DNA from: Blastocatellia bacterium AA13
Lineage (GTDB): Bacteria; Acidobacteriota; Blastocatellia; UBA7656
Assembly (NCBI GenBank): GCA_003222245.1
Contig: QHVH01000001.1
Location: 62,001-126,000 of the forward strand
Direction: 5' to 3'
Length of the DNA stretch: 64,000 nucleotides
The position numbers and the translations under genes are program-made. The notes beneath the pieces are model-generated. The model did not search any database. It saw only the letters and a program-made list of their open reading frames with translations, and was not told the DNA's origin. Of the stretch, positions 36,509 to 45,340 are shown piece after piece (position 1 is the stretch's first letter; the number at the start of each line of letters is the position of its first letter).

Positions 36509-38221
36509 TCATTTCTTTGCTGCTTCAGGAAGTGCAAAAACGAATACCGCGGAGCCCGCCGGGAAGTTAGCCACTTCAGGCCAGATTGAGGGCATCCCGC
36601 TGACGAAGATCGATCCCAGACCAGACGGCGCCGCAATATACTGCCGGCCATTAACGGAATAGGAAATGGGGCCGCCCCTGTGGCCTGAGCCGGTATTGAA
36701 TGACCAGAGCTTCTTGCCGGTCTTTGCGTCTATAGCGAAGAACGCGCCTTCGATATCGCCAGTGAAAACGAGATCGCCGCCCGTGGCAAGCATAGACGAG
36801 AGAATCGGGTACTTCGTGGGCAGACTCCATTTCTTCTCACCCGTGAACGGATCGAAGGCGTCGATATGGGACGTAATAGGTTTGCCGGGCGGAGCTTTCA
36901 TTGTGACGTTACCCGCCACAAACCCTCTTCCTTCTTTGGCCTCCTGAGGTATGGATATCGTGTCGCCGCACCATTCGATACCGTTGTTGTAGATCCAGCC
37001 GGTGCGCGGACTATAAGCGGAGTGATTCCAGCTCCTGCCTCCTCCCCAGTTTGGACAAATCAGCTTGGACTTTCCGACCTCGGGTTCGTTTCGCTCGATC
37101 AGCTTGCCATCCTTGTCGATGCCTTTAACCCAGTTAATTGTCTCGACGTAGGGCCACGCGTTTACAAACTTGCCTGTAGTGCGGTCGATGACCCATGTGA
37201 AGCCGCTCTTATGGGGATGAACCAGTAGTTTTTGCGTTTTGCCCTCGCGGGTGATGTCGATAAGTACGCACTCATAGGCTGAATCAAAATCCCAGGTATC
37301 GTTGGGAATCTCCTGGTAATACCACTTGAGCTTTCCGGTGTCCGCATCCAGCGCCACAACACAGCCCGTGTACAGATTCGCGCCGGGTCGAACCTCATTG
37401 TGAAAGTCAGAGGACGGATTCCCAATTCCCCAGAAGATCAGATTCTGATCCGGATCATAAGAGCCGGTCAGCCACGTAGAGCCGCCCCCATACTTCCACA
37501 TATCGTTGTCCGGCCAGGTTTCGTGACCGGGCTCGCCCGGACCAGGGATCGTGTAGAAGCGCCACGCGAGTCTTCCGGTCTTTGCATAAAATGCATTGAT
37601 ATAGCCTCGATGAGCTGAATCGCCGCCGGTGCCGCCAACTATCACTTTATCGTTAACGATGAAAGGAGCGCCGTTGATATTGCATCCGCAAATCTTCGGA
37701 TCCTCGACCTCGACATTCCAGACTTCCTTGCCGGTTTTGGCGTCGAGAGCGACCACGTGATTGTCCACGGTTCCGAAGAATATGAGTCCGAGACCGACGG
37801 CGAGCCCGCGATTGAATTTCCCATACGGAATGATCAGGTCTCGTGGGAATCTGTAGTTGTAGGTCCACAGCCGCTCGCCTGTTTCCGCGTTCAATGCAAA
37901 GACTCGATTCTCAGACGCAATCAGATACATTATTCCGTCAATCACGATCGGAGTCGCGTTGAGCCCGCCTTCGATTTTGCCGGTCTGAAAAGCCCACACC
38001 GGAACAAGGCTCTTCACGTTATCGGCCTTGATTTGATCGAGCGGACTGTATCTCCAGGCATTGGTTGTTCCAAAGTATGTGGCCCAGTTTGGTTGTTCCT
38101 TGATTTGTCCACGGCTCTGACCAAGGACGCCCGCTCCGGTCATCAGAAAAAGCGGAAGAATGATCAACAGACTAATGGGTGAGATGCGTCTACCGATCGA
38201 AGAACCGGGTTCTTTCTGCAT
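36509..38221 (-). CDS. PQQ-dependent alcohol dehydrogenase, lanthanide-type Asp pair
   Basis: A 570-residue periplasmic quinoprotein with a signal segment (SLLIILPLFLMTGAGVLG) and an eight-bladed propeller with repeated tryptophan-docking motifs such as AETGERLWTYNYR, AKTGKEVWNVEVEDP and ALDADTGKLKWYYQ. The catalytic loop reads NDTWDFDS: the first Asp (residue 311) is the expected base, and the second (residue 313, two positions on) is the extra Asp that marks lanthanide-dependent enzymes, where calcium enzymes have Ala or Ser. GNPSSDF supplies the Asn ligand region. The vicinal disulfide seen in many members is replaced here by CGC. The gene precedes the cytochrome gene. No PQQ synthesis genes are in this window. 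Confidence 0.88.
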   Translation of the reverse strand: MQKEPGSSIGRRISPISLLIILPLFLMTGAGVLGQSRGQIKEQPNWATYFGTTNAWRYSPLDQIKADNVKSLVPVWAFQTGKIEGGLNATPIVIDGIMYLIASENRVFALNAETGERLWTYNYRFPRDLIIPYGKFNRGLAVGLGLIFFGTVDNHVVALDAKTGKEVWNVEVEDPKICGCNINGAPFIVNDKVIVGGTGGDSAHRGYINAFYAKTGRLAWRFYTIPGPGEPGHETWPDNDMWKYGGGSTWLTGSYDPDQNLIFWGIGNPSSDFHNEVRPGANLYTGCVVALDADTGKLKWYYQEIPNDTWDFDSAYECVLIDITREGKTQKLLVHPHKSGFTWVIDRTTGKFVNAWPYVETINWVKGIDKDGKLIERNEPEVGKSKLICPNWGGGRSWNHSAYSPRTGWIYNNGIEWCGDTISIPQEAKEGRGFVAGNVTMKAPPGKPITSHIDAFDPFTGEKKWSLPTKYPILSSMLATGGDLVFTGDIEGAFFAIDAKTGKKLWSFNTGSGHRGGPISYSVNGRQYIAAPSGLGSIFVSGMPSIWPEVANFPAGSAVFVFALPEAAKK

Positions 38222-38382
38222 AGCGGGTCCCCTTTTCGCTGTTGATTAATCTCGGAAGCGACTGCGTTGTCGGCGCATAATATAGCCGATGGTGTCGGAG
38301 CTTCAAGACCTCAGAGCCCGCTAAGAGGCGCGGTTTCGGAGCGCTGCTTGACAGCCGGGCGAGCGCGGTTCATCTTCGAAAT

Positions 38383-39459
38383 GTGCCCTCTGATTTCGAG
38401 CCAATCAAAATACGCGGCCGCGGAGCCGGTTATAACCCGCCAAACCGGTTCGAAACACTGGCCTATGTCCCCGATCCAAGCGACGACGAATGCGAAGACT
38501 CGCGAGGGCTGCAAACCGTTCTTTTGAGGGATGCTTCCCGGACACTGATCACTTATAACGACAGTCCAGACGTGGGATTCGATGCCAGCATAAATCCATA
38601 TCGCGGCTGCGAGCACGGTTGCATTTATTGTTATGCGAGGCCAAGCCATGAGTATCTTGGATTCTCGGCTGGTCTGGATTTCGAAACAAAGATCCTGGTT
38701 AAAGAAGATGCTCCTGAGCTGCTCAGAAAGGATATGTCGTCTAAATCCTGGAAGCCGCAGGTCGTGGCCATCAGCGGAGTCACCGATCCTTATCAGCCGG
38801 TCGAAAAGAAGCTCCAACTGACGCGAAGATGCATCGAAGTGTTCGCCGAATTTCGAAATCCGGTGATGCTCGTGACCAAGAACAACCTCATTAGCCGTGA
38901 CGTCGACCTGCTTTCGGAGATGGCCCGCTCGAATGCGGCGGCGGCGTTTATTTCGGTTACCACGCTGGATGAGAACCTCGCTCGCATTATGGAACCGCGC
39001 GCGTCGACTCCAGCGCGTCGCCTTGCGGCCATTGAAGCTCTGGCAAGCGCGGGCGTGCCGGTTGGCGTGCTTACGGCTCCAATCGTGCCTGGTCTTACCG
39101 ACCACGAAATAAATTCGATTATCAGCGCGGCCGTGCAAGCGGGAGCCAAATTCGCGGGGTATACGATCATGCGGCTGCCTTATGCTGTTGCTCCGCTCTT
39201 TGAAGAGTGGCTTACCAGGCACTTTCCGGATCGCAAGAAAAAGGTCCTCAGCCACATCAAGAGCTTGAGAGGAGGAAAGCTGAACGACCCGCGGTTCAAT
39301 TCACGGATGCGCGGCGAGGGCGCCTACGCAGAACAGATCAGAGGTATGTTTGCGATCGCGTGCAAGCGCGCCGGCATCGAAGGCAAGCGCGCTGCTCTCT
39401 CGACTGATTCATTTCGGCGGCCGTTTGAAGGTCAATACAGCTTGTTCGACAACTTGTAG
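38383..39459 (+). CDS. radical SAM protein, PA0069/SPL-like family
   Basis: A 358-residue radical SAM enzyme. The 4Fe-4S motif is GCEHGCIYCYARP (CxxxCxxC) after the typical NPYRGC lead, and the start IRGRGAGYNPPNRFE is the conserved opening of the PA0069 family, which resembles spore photoproduct lyase but lacks a known substrate. Later blocks are VTDPYQPVEKKLQLTR, LVTKNNLISRDVDLL and PIVPGLTDHEIN. The GTG at 38383 gives the family N-terminus. It is divergent from the PQQ dehydrogenase with about 160 bases between. Confidence 0.8.
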   Translation: MPSDFEPIKIRGRGAGYNPPNRFETLAYVPDPSDDECEDSRGLQTVLLRDASRTLITYNDSPDVGFDASINPYRGCEHGCIYCYARPSHEYLGFSAGLDFETKILVKEDAPELLRKDMSSKSWKPQVVAISGVTDPYQPVEKKLQLTRRCIEVFAEFRNPVMLVTKNNLISRDVDLLSEMARSNAAAAFISVTTLDENLARIMEPRASTPARRLAAIEALASAGVPVGVLTAPIVPGLTDHEINSIISAAVQAGAKFAGYTIMRLPYAVAPLFEEWLTRHFPDRKKKVLSHIKSLRGGKLNDPRFNSRMRGEGAYAEQIRGMFAIACKRAGIEGKRAALSTDSFRRPFEGQYSLFDNL

Positions 39460-39712
39460 ACCGGCCGGTGGGATCCTGGCTGCTTGATCCGACAGGAGAC
39501 TACTGACAGGAAACTAATTGATACGACGCGATGACGGCGATACGCAGCATGGCCTCTTTCTGGAACCTCGGCGCGCCGCGCGCGTTGAGCTAATGGCCGC
39601 GCATGAATCTGGTAATCTCATAGCTCTAACGCGATCGCAGTCGTAACAGCCCTTGATTCACTCGTTCATAAAACATAAGATTGCCGTCTTGCCCTGAGGA
39701 GGTTCGCGTCTG

Positions 39713-42400
39713 GTGTTAACTCAACAAAGAGTCAAGCTTACGCCGTCAAAGCGAAAACTGGGCGCGCTCGCTTGCTGCATTCTGATATCGAACCTCCTGG
39801 TGGTGTATGGAGGCGGAAGCAAACTAAGACTCACCGGTCCTCGCACGCTCCCCCTCGCGGCAGGAAAGACCATAGAGCGCCACAACGCTCCTGTGCTTTC
39901 CAATAGCGGAAAATGGGGATTTGTATCGACCGCCGACGGGTCACTGATGGCGTTTAGCGTGACCACCGGCAAGCTGGTCTCGACCGTTGTTCTTGGTCAG
40001 AGCGCCGGGCCTGTGTCGCTCGTGGAGACTGAGAGCAAGAGATTTGTCGCCGCCGCGTCGCCGAATGATCCTGAAAAGGGATTTCCCGCCGTCGTGAGCA
40101 TTCTCGATGCAACCAGCCCGAAGAGAATGAGCATCTCGGCCGTGGTTGCGCTTCCGCTCAACGAGAATATAACCACAGGCACGCGCGTTTTCATGACCAG
40201 AGACGCACGATTTGGCGTCATCGCATCAAGCTTCGGTAATCCTGAGCTGATGTCGTTTGATCTCGAGACCGGCGCGATTATTTCGACATTACCGCTCTTG
40301 GGCAGACCCTCACAGGTTGCGCTCTATGACGAACCCCCTTTACGAATGATCGCGATAACAAGCGCGGTCGCCAATTCTATGACGATTATTAAGCTGGGCT
40401 CCGCGGGTCAGCTCGAGTTTGGGTCCAGCTTCAATCCTGGCGACGGCGTTTTCGCTGAGGCGAACAACCCGGGTTTTTCATCCGACGGAAGGTCGGTATA
40501 CGCGGCGGATTCCTCCGGCACTCTTTATAAGATCAGGTCGGTAGATGGAAACCAGTCGGCTCATCTGAGCATCGGCGGCTCTCCTCAACAGATCAGCGTC
40601 GTAGGCGAGGGCGCCGACGATCTGATTGCCGTGACTAAAATCAAACGGCCGGCTGCTGAAAAGCCCTCCGGCGTTTCGATAATTCGAGCCGATCAAAATG
40701 GATTAGCGCTCCAGTCGGAATTCAATCCGCCGAGCCCAATTGAGTTTTCGAGCGCGAACAACGTGCTGATTCATCAATCCGCGCGAACCGCTTTTGTGGG
40801 ATCGGAAACGGGCGTACTGTTCGCATTCAATATAGATACGGGCGAGATGGACTCCTATCAGAACGTGGGGCACGAGTTGATGAGCGCGGCGATGACGACC
40901 AGGGGTCGCGCGGTGGCGGTTGTTCGGCGGGGGCCTGACGGCGATGAAGTAGTAGTCTTAGGCTACGACGGCTCGGTTAACGAATCGGAGAACAATTCGC
41001 CGACTAATGCGCCTATGATTCATTCGCTTTCGCCTGAGGTTGTCGAGCAGGGCAGGTCAAACAGCCTCTCGCTTATGGTCGCCGGAGATAACTTCGGCCA
41101 GGGATCTTCGCTGGTTGTGAATGGTGTGTCCTTGGATGGCGTCAGGCTCCCGCGGAATGGCCGCGCTATTTCGACGCGGCTGTCGAAGTCGGTGTTCGCC
41201 GAGTCCGGCAGTCTCAGCGTCGTTGTGCGTAACGCTGATGGAATTGAATCCGCGCCTGTGTTTCTTCGCGTGGCCCGGCCGAGCGATCCTCTGATTGAAC
41301 GACTATCGCCGGCAGAGATCGGAGGACCACGCCGGCCATTTACACTGAATGTATTTGGCAGAAACTATCGAGCAAGCTCTGTCATATCGATTGGGGGAAC
41401 TCGCCTTACTACCGAGCGAGTAAGTGACCGCATCCTCCGGGCGCAAGTCGACGGAGAACTCGTCACCAGCATACGCGATCTTAACGTGCGCGTTGAAGAC
41501 ATAGGGATCTCGGATCTTCGGTCGAACGAAAAGACTCTGACCGTATTCGGCCCTCGCGTTGATACTCTGACTGCATCGGTAGAAAACGTTGTAGCGGGCG
41601 GACGAACCTTTACTCTGAACATAAGTGGACGCAACTTCCGGTATCCCGTCCAAGTTAAAATTAACGGCGAGACCGTTCCTGCCAGTCTCATTAGGAGACC
41701 GACGAGAAGTTTGATTAGAGCGGTTGTTCGGCCGCGGTTCTTTCAAGAAGCGGCACGGCTAGAAGTGGTGGTGAAGAATCCTGACGGGACCGCTTCAGAT
41801 CCCAAAACACTCAGCGCCTTGCCGCCGGAAATAGCGGTATTCGACCCTCAGGAGTTGGTAGCGGGCGACAAAACGGCTTCGATGAAAATCCGAGGAGCTA
41901 ACTTTTTGAAGCAGGCGCGAGTTTTTGTTTCGGATGCCGCGAATAATGCCTTTGAAGTGGGCAGAGAGCGAGTTCACTTCCGATCCAGCAGCCTACTCGT
42001 GGTTTCCTTCAAAGAGGGAGACCAGTTGAGTCAAATCATCGCCCAGGCCGGCCCGCTGAGAGTTCAAGTGGTCAACCCAAATGAGGGCGACGGGGTTCCT
42101 TCAGAAGTTAAGGAGCTGAAGGTGTCAGGTCCTGAAATAAGCCGCGTGGAATCACGTGCCAGCGAAACGGATGAGACTGTCACGCAGCTCACCATCAGCG
42201 GCCGCAATTTCAGGTCAGGGGCTATCGTCGAATTCGTCAAAGACGGGGACGTTGTAAGACAACAGTCTCCGGAGTTGAAGGGCTCCGATCTGCTGATTGC
42301 CGAGCTAAAGAAGAAGAAGGTCAAAAGCCTCGGAAGCTTCTCCATTCGAGTCGTCAATCCCAGTAATATTGTTTCCAACCTTGCAGCGGTCGATCATTAG
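39713..42400 (+). CDS. exported propeller protein with several IPT/TIG domains
   Basis: An 895-residue protein from a GTG with GAGGAGG 10 bases upstream. A signal segment (LACCILISNLLVVYGG) is followed by a beta-propeller-like region to about residue 420 (SNSGKWGFVSTADGSLMAFS, FSSDGRSVYAADSSGTLYKI). The C-terminal half holds at least four Ig-like IPT/TIG repeats, each with a G-N-F or G-R-N-F/Y turn: VAGDNFGQGSSLVVNG, FGRNYRASS, ISGRNFRYPVQVKINGETV and ISGRNFRSGAIVEFVKDG. Such proteins are surface or secreted adhesion-like scaffolds; no enzyme motif is visible. No neighbour suggests a partner. About 250 bases before it hold no gene that I can see. Confidence 0.7.
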   Translation: MLTQQRVKLTPSKRKLGALACCILISNLLVVYGGGSKLRLTGPRTLPLAAGKTIERHNAPVLSNSGKWGFVSTADGSLMAFSVTTGKLVSTVVLGQSAGPVSLVETESKRFVAAASPNDPEKGFPAVVSILDATSPKRMSISAVVALPLNENITTGTRVFMTRDARFGVIASSFGNPELMSFDLETGAIISTLPLLGRPSQVALYDEPPLRMIAITSAVANSMTIIKLGSAGQLEFGSSFNPGDGVFAEANNPGFSSDGRSVYAADSSGTLYKIRSVDGNQSAHLSIGGSPQQISVVGEGADDLIAVTKIKRPAAEKPSGVSIIRADQNGLALQSEFNPPSPIEFSSANNVLIHQSARTAFVGSETGVLFAFNIDTGEMDSYQNVGHELMSAAMTTRGRAVAVVRRGPDGDEVVVLGYDGSVNESENNSPTNAPMIHSLSPEVVEQGRSNSLSLMVAGDNFGQGSSLVVNGVSLDGVRLPRNGRAISTRLSKSVFAESGSLSVVVRNADGIESAPVFLRVARPSDPLIERLSPAEIGGPRRPFTLNVFGRNYRASSVISIGGTRLTTERVSDRILRAQVDGELVTSIRDLNVRVEDIGISDLRSNEKTLTVFGPRVDTLTASVENVVAGGRTFTLNISGRNFRYPVQVKINGETVPASLIRRPTRSLIRAVVRPRFFQEAARLEVVVKNPDGTASDPKTLSALPPEIAVFDPQELVAGDKTASMKIRGANFLKQARVFVSDAANNAFEVGRERVHFRSSSLLVVSFKEGDQLSQIIAQAGPLRVQVVNPNEGDGVPSEVKELKVSGPEISRVESRASETDETVTQLTISGRNFRSGAIVEFVKDGDVVRQQSPELKGSDLLIAELKKKKVKSLGSFSIRVVNPSNIVSNLAAVDH

Positions 42401-42480
42401 AAGCACCGCGGTCCGCTTTTAATTTAGGACGAATATTACGAATATGATTGGGCAAATGCAGCCCAATAGTCATTGTGGTT

Positions 42481-42511
42481 TTGCACGCTCTCAGTTTGGC
42501 TGTGCTATACT
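42481..42511 (+). promoter_or_regulatory. promoter of rnpB
   Basis: TTGCAC (42481-42486) and the extended -10 TGCTATACT (TATACT at 42506-42511), with a 19-base spacer. The expected transcription start is about 12 bases upstream of the mature RNase P RNA 5' end. Confidence 0.6.
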
Positions 42512-42523
42512 CACCGAGGATTT

Positions 42524-43050
42524 GGAGTGGGTTGGACGGTCGCTGGCCGACGTGAGGCTTCGAATCGTTGATTCGAAGTTGATCGAAGGCGAGAGGAAAG
42601 TCCGAACACCAAAGGGCAGCGGACTGGCTAACGGCCAGACGGGGCAACCCGATGACAAGTGCAACAGAGAATAGACCAGCCGATGGCTCGAGGCGCTAAT
42701 AGCGTTTTGAAGCACAGGTGATGGGTGAAACGGTGGGGCCCGCCAGGGCTTAATGTAAGAGCCCACCAGCACGGATGGCGACATTCCGTGGCTAGGTAAA
42801 CTCTCCGTGGTGCAAGACCAAATAGGGAGGCGTCAAGGCTGCCCGTTCCTTGCTTCGCGTTTTCCGGCTCGCGCCGTTTTCTGAATAGGCGTAAGCTGGC
42901 GAACTCGCAGCAGCGCTTCCGGGTAGGTCGCTCGAGCGCGAGGAGCAATCCTCCGCCTAGATGAATGACCGTCGCCGCGCCTTGCGGCCGCGTCTTTCGA
43001 GACCCGGCTTCAAGTGCGCAGCACAGAATTCGGCTTATAGACCCGCTCCA
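42524..43050 (+). ncRNA. rnpB: RNase P RNA (type A, enlarged)
   Basis: The catalytic RNA of RNase P, which removes tRNA 5' leaders. The P1 helix ends GGAGTGGGT and ACCCGCTCC pair. Universally conserved blocks are in order: GAGGAAAGTCCGAACACC, AGTGCAACAGAGAATAGACC, GGGTGAAACGGTG, GGTAAACTC, GCAAGACCAAATAGGG, CGCTCGAGCGCGAGGAGCAA with CCTAGATGAATGACCG, and ACAGAATTCGGCTTATAGACC. About 527 nt, well above the usual 350-420; the extra sequence is mainly about 65 nt between the conserved CCAAATAGGG and GGGTAGG. The 5' and 3' ends are good to a few bases. Confidence 0.93.
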
Positions 43051-43129
43051 GACCGCGTTAATCGTTTGTTGGGTGAACCGTATGTGATCCGCGCTGAGAC
43101 ATCAAATTTAGGCAAGAAGAGGGGGCGTT

Positions 43130-43843
43130 TTGAACAAGAAGCTAATAATCGGAGCCAGTGGACTGATACTGGGATTTGCGGCGGGTTTCTTCTATACGAA
43201 GAGCTTGAATGAAAGCGGCGCTGGCCAAGTCGGCGCTGCAGGAGTGAAGGCAGCGGGGCCGAATGCTGCCGAGGGCGGAAACCCGCAGGCAATGATGGCA
43301 AACGTCAAGGAAACAATAGAGCGAGCGAAAAACAACCCCAATGATTTCAACGCGCAGGTCGACGCCGCCAGAATTTATAATCAGGTTGGGCGGGTCCCGG
43401 AGACTATCGAATATCTAAAAAAGGCTTATGACCTGAATAAGACCGAAGCAGGTAAACAGGGAATTACATCCTATGTCGGCCAATACTACGCGGACCAGAA
43501 GAACTATGACGAAGCTGAGAAGTGGTACCAGAGATCGCTGGAAGCGAATCCGGATGACCGAGACGTCAAAATTGAGCTTGCCGCAACCTTCATAGATCGC
43601 GAGCCTCCTCAGGCCGACCGGGCAATTCAAAATCTGCAAGCGGTGCTGAAATCGAATCCGAAAGACGCGCACGCACTTACACATATGGTGCAGGCCTATC
43701 TTTTGAAGAAAGACGCCCGTAGCGCCGAGGACACCCTGGCTAGGTTAAAAGAGGCCGAGCCTGGCAACAACATGATTTCAAAGTTGCAAACGGAGGTTGA
43801 ATCGCTCAAAGCCGGACGCCCAGTGGCGATCCCAAAGGAGTGA
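43130..43843 (+). CDS. membrane-anchored TPR protein
   Basis: A 237-residue protein starting from a TTG with GAGGGGG 5 bases upstream. An N-terminal membrane segment (IIGASGLILGFAAGFFYTKS) is followed by a Gly/Ala-rich linker and then four or five TPR units (FNAQVDAARIYNQVGRVPET, YYADQKNYDEAEKWYQRSLE, ADRAIQNLQAVLKSNPKDAH). It sits directly downstream of rnpB and before two small membrane or zinc-binding protein genes. No specific function can be given. Confidence 0.75.
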   Translation: MNKKLIIGASGLILGFAAGFFYTKSLNESGAGQVGAAGVKAAGPNAAEGGNPQAMMANVKETIERAKNNPNDFNAQVDAARIYNQVGRVPETIEYLKKAYDLNKTEAGKQGITSYVGQYYADQKNYDEAEKWYQRSLEANPDDRDVKIELAATFIDREPPQADRAIQNLQAVLKSNPKDAHALTHMVQAYLLKKDARSAEDTLARLKEAEPGNNMISKLQTEVESLKAGRPVAIPKE

Positions 43844-43858
43844 GACGGCATCCTCGCT

Positions 43859-44104
43859 ATGTCACTGATTCGACTGATCTCCTACTTCATTATTGGTTAC
43901 ATCCTATGGAAATTCCTCCGTTGGTTGGTTGCTCCTCTTAGGAAAGCCGGTCCGAAAGCCGCGGACGACCCAAGAAGGCAGGGCAGGCTGCTGGTAAAGT
44001 GCGTCGGCTGTGGCACGTTCATAACAGAAGCAAGGGCCCTAATTGTAAGGGGGAAACCATATTGCTCGGCGGCATGCGCTGGTACCGGAGCCAATGCTCG
44101 CTGA
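43859..44104 (+). CDS. small membrane-anchored zinc-ribbon (TRASH-like) protein
   Basis: An 81-residue protein. One N-terminal membrane segment (LIRLISYFIIGYILWKFLRW) is followed by a short basic linker and a four-Cys site, CVGC and YCSAAC, of the kind seen in PP0621-like and TRASH-type zinc ribbons (metal binding, often regulatory). The start lies 15 bases after the TPR gene stop, so it is probably co-transcribed. Function is unknown. Confidence 0.65.
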   Translation: MSLIRLISYFIIGYILWKFLRWLVAPLRKAGPKAADDPRRQGRLLVKCVGCGTFITEARALIVRGKPYCSAACAGTGANAR

Positions 44105-44298
44105 AAAATTTGTTGGCGGCGTGTATTTTTTTCCGTCATTACTTAATGGGAAGGCACCGAGAAAGACCCGAGAAAAAGGTATGGGAAAGCCTTTCTATCC
44201 CATATCGAGTCTTAAACGGCGATCGGCTTAGTGGGGGCCGACATCTTCAACAAAGATCCGACGGGTTCGACAACAACGATTGGATCGAGTAGGCGGAA

Positions 44299-45279
44299 AT
44301 GGACAGAGTCATACATAAAACTGAATGCCCGGACGAAGCGAGACTTCTTGCTTTCTTCGAAAACAGGCTGGCGTATTTTGGCCGTCGCGGTATTCAGCGG
44401 CACTTGGCCTCGTGTGCGGACTGCTGCGATTCACTGGCGTTTCTAGTCAAAGGCGTGAACTCGGGTACACTCCTGGACGAGGTACACCCGTTCGAGCTAG
44501 ACGCTAACGCGCTTCGGACGCAAACAGCCAGCGTTCTTTCGCTGATTGAGAGTAGCGAAAGAGAAGAGCGTATCCGTTCCGGTGCGGCGCCTTCCAGATC
44601 GAGGAGGCCCGCCCTTGGTTTTTCCTACAGGATGGTTGCGGCTGCAGCGGCAGTTATAGCAGTAGTGATTTCCGCTTATCTTCTTGCAGGCAACTACTTC
44701 TCCTCCGCGGCGCGAGCCGACAAAATGCTGGCGAAAGCAGTCAAATCAAGCCGGAAAATAGAGCTCCAGATGCCTGGAATGGAGTATTCCGAGGTGGATC
44801 ACGGGCAGAGAGTCGCAAAGGTATCGACCTTCGACAACTTGGAGTATGACAAGGCGCTTAGTGAGGTAAGTCCGAACGGCGAGATCCCTTCGAGAAGAGA
44901 CGCGCAATTTGAGATGGCCAAGATCCTGGTGGAGCGAGACGCCGGCGAGGAAGACGCACAGAAGGCCCTCATGATCGTGGACGGCCTGCTTAAGACAGGT
45001 CCTGTAACTGGAGAGCTTTTTAACCTCAAGGGCATGGCGCTCTACAATCTCGGCGAAAGCGACCCGTCCAAAAACGAGGACGCAATAGAGGCCTTCACAT
45101 CAGCGCTTCAGAATTCACCTGATCTGATAGAGGCTTATTTTAATAGGGCTCTAGTCGAGAAACACGTGCACCGCTACCAGGATGCGCAGCATGATCTTGA
45201 GACTTACATTCCGAAACAGAAAGATATTGGCTGGCTGGAGGCCGCAAATAAGCTACTGCTCGAGGTGAAGGGCAATTAG
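44299..45279 (+). CDS. zf-HC2 anti-sigma-like membrane protein with TPR tail
   Basis: A 326-residue protein. The N-terminal cytosolic part carries the anti-sigma zinc motif HLASCADC (HxxxCxxC) at about residues 34-41, after CPDEARLLAFFENRL. One membrane segment follows at about residues 113-132 (AAAVIAVVISAYLLAGNYF), and the periplasmic part has TPR-like units (SPDLIEAYFNRALVEKHVHR). Anti-sigma factors of this type bind extracytoplasmic-function sigma factors, but no sigma gene lies next to it, so it may control a distant one or be a different zinc-finger protein. About 195 bases without a gene precede it. Confidence 0.65.
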   Translation: MDRVIHKTECPDEARLLAFFENRLAYFGRRGIQRHLASCADCCDSLAFLVKGVNSGTLLDEVHPFELDANALRTQTASVLSLIESSEREERIRSGAAPSRSRRPALGFSYRMVAAAAAVIAVVISAYLLAGNYFSSAARADKMLAKAVKSSRKIELQMPGMEYSEVDHGQRVAKVSTFDNLEYDKALSEVSPNGEIPSRRDAQFEMAKILVERDAGEEDAQKALMIVDGLLKTGPVTGELFNLKGMALYNLGESDPSKNEDAIEAFTSALQNSPDLIEAYFNRALVEKHVHRYQDAQHDLETYIPKQKDIGWLEAANKLLLEVKGN

Positions 45280-45340
45280 TCTGACGTATTTACTCGATTC
45301 CGAGCTCCGACGCCGGTTGCCACGCACTTAGATCTGATAG

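Noticed and set aside
38311-39255. A 314-residue reverse frame
   Set aside because: Shadow of the radical SAM gene, whose forward frame has the CxxxCxxC motif.
42447-42467. A 7-bp hairpin (ATTGGGC and GCCCAAT) before rnpB
   Set aside because: No T-run follows and the loop is not notable; probably incidental or a weak terminator for the preceding gene.
42961-43212. A short forward frame and other frames in the rnpB region
   Set aside because: They overlap conserved RNase P RNA sequence and are chance frames.
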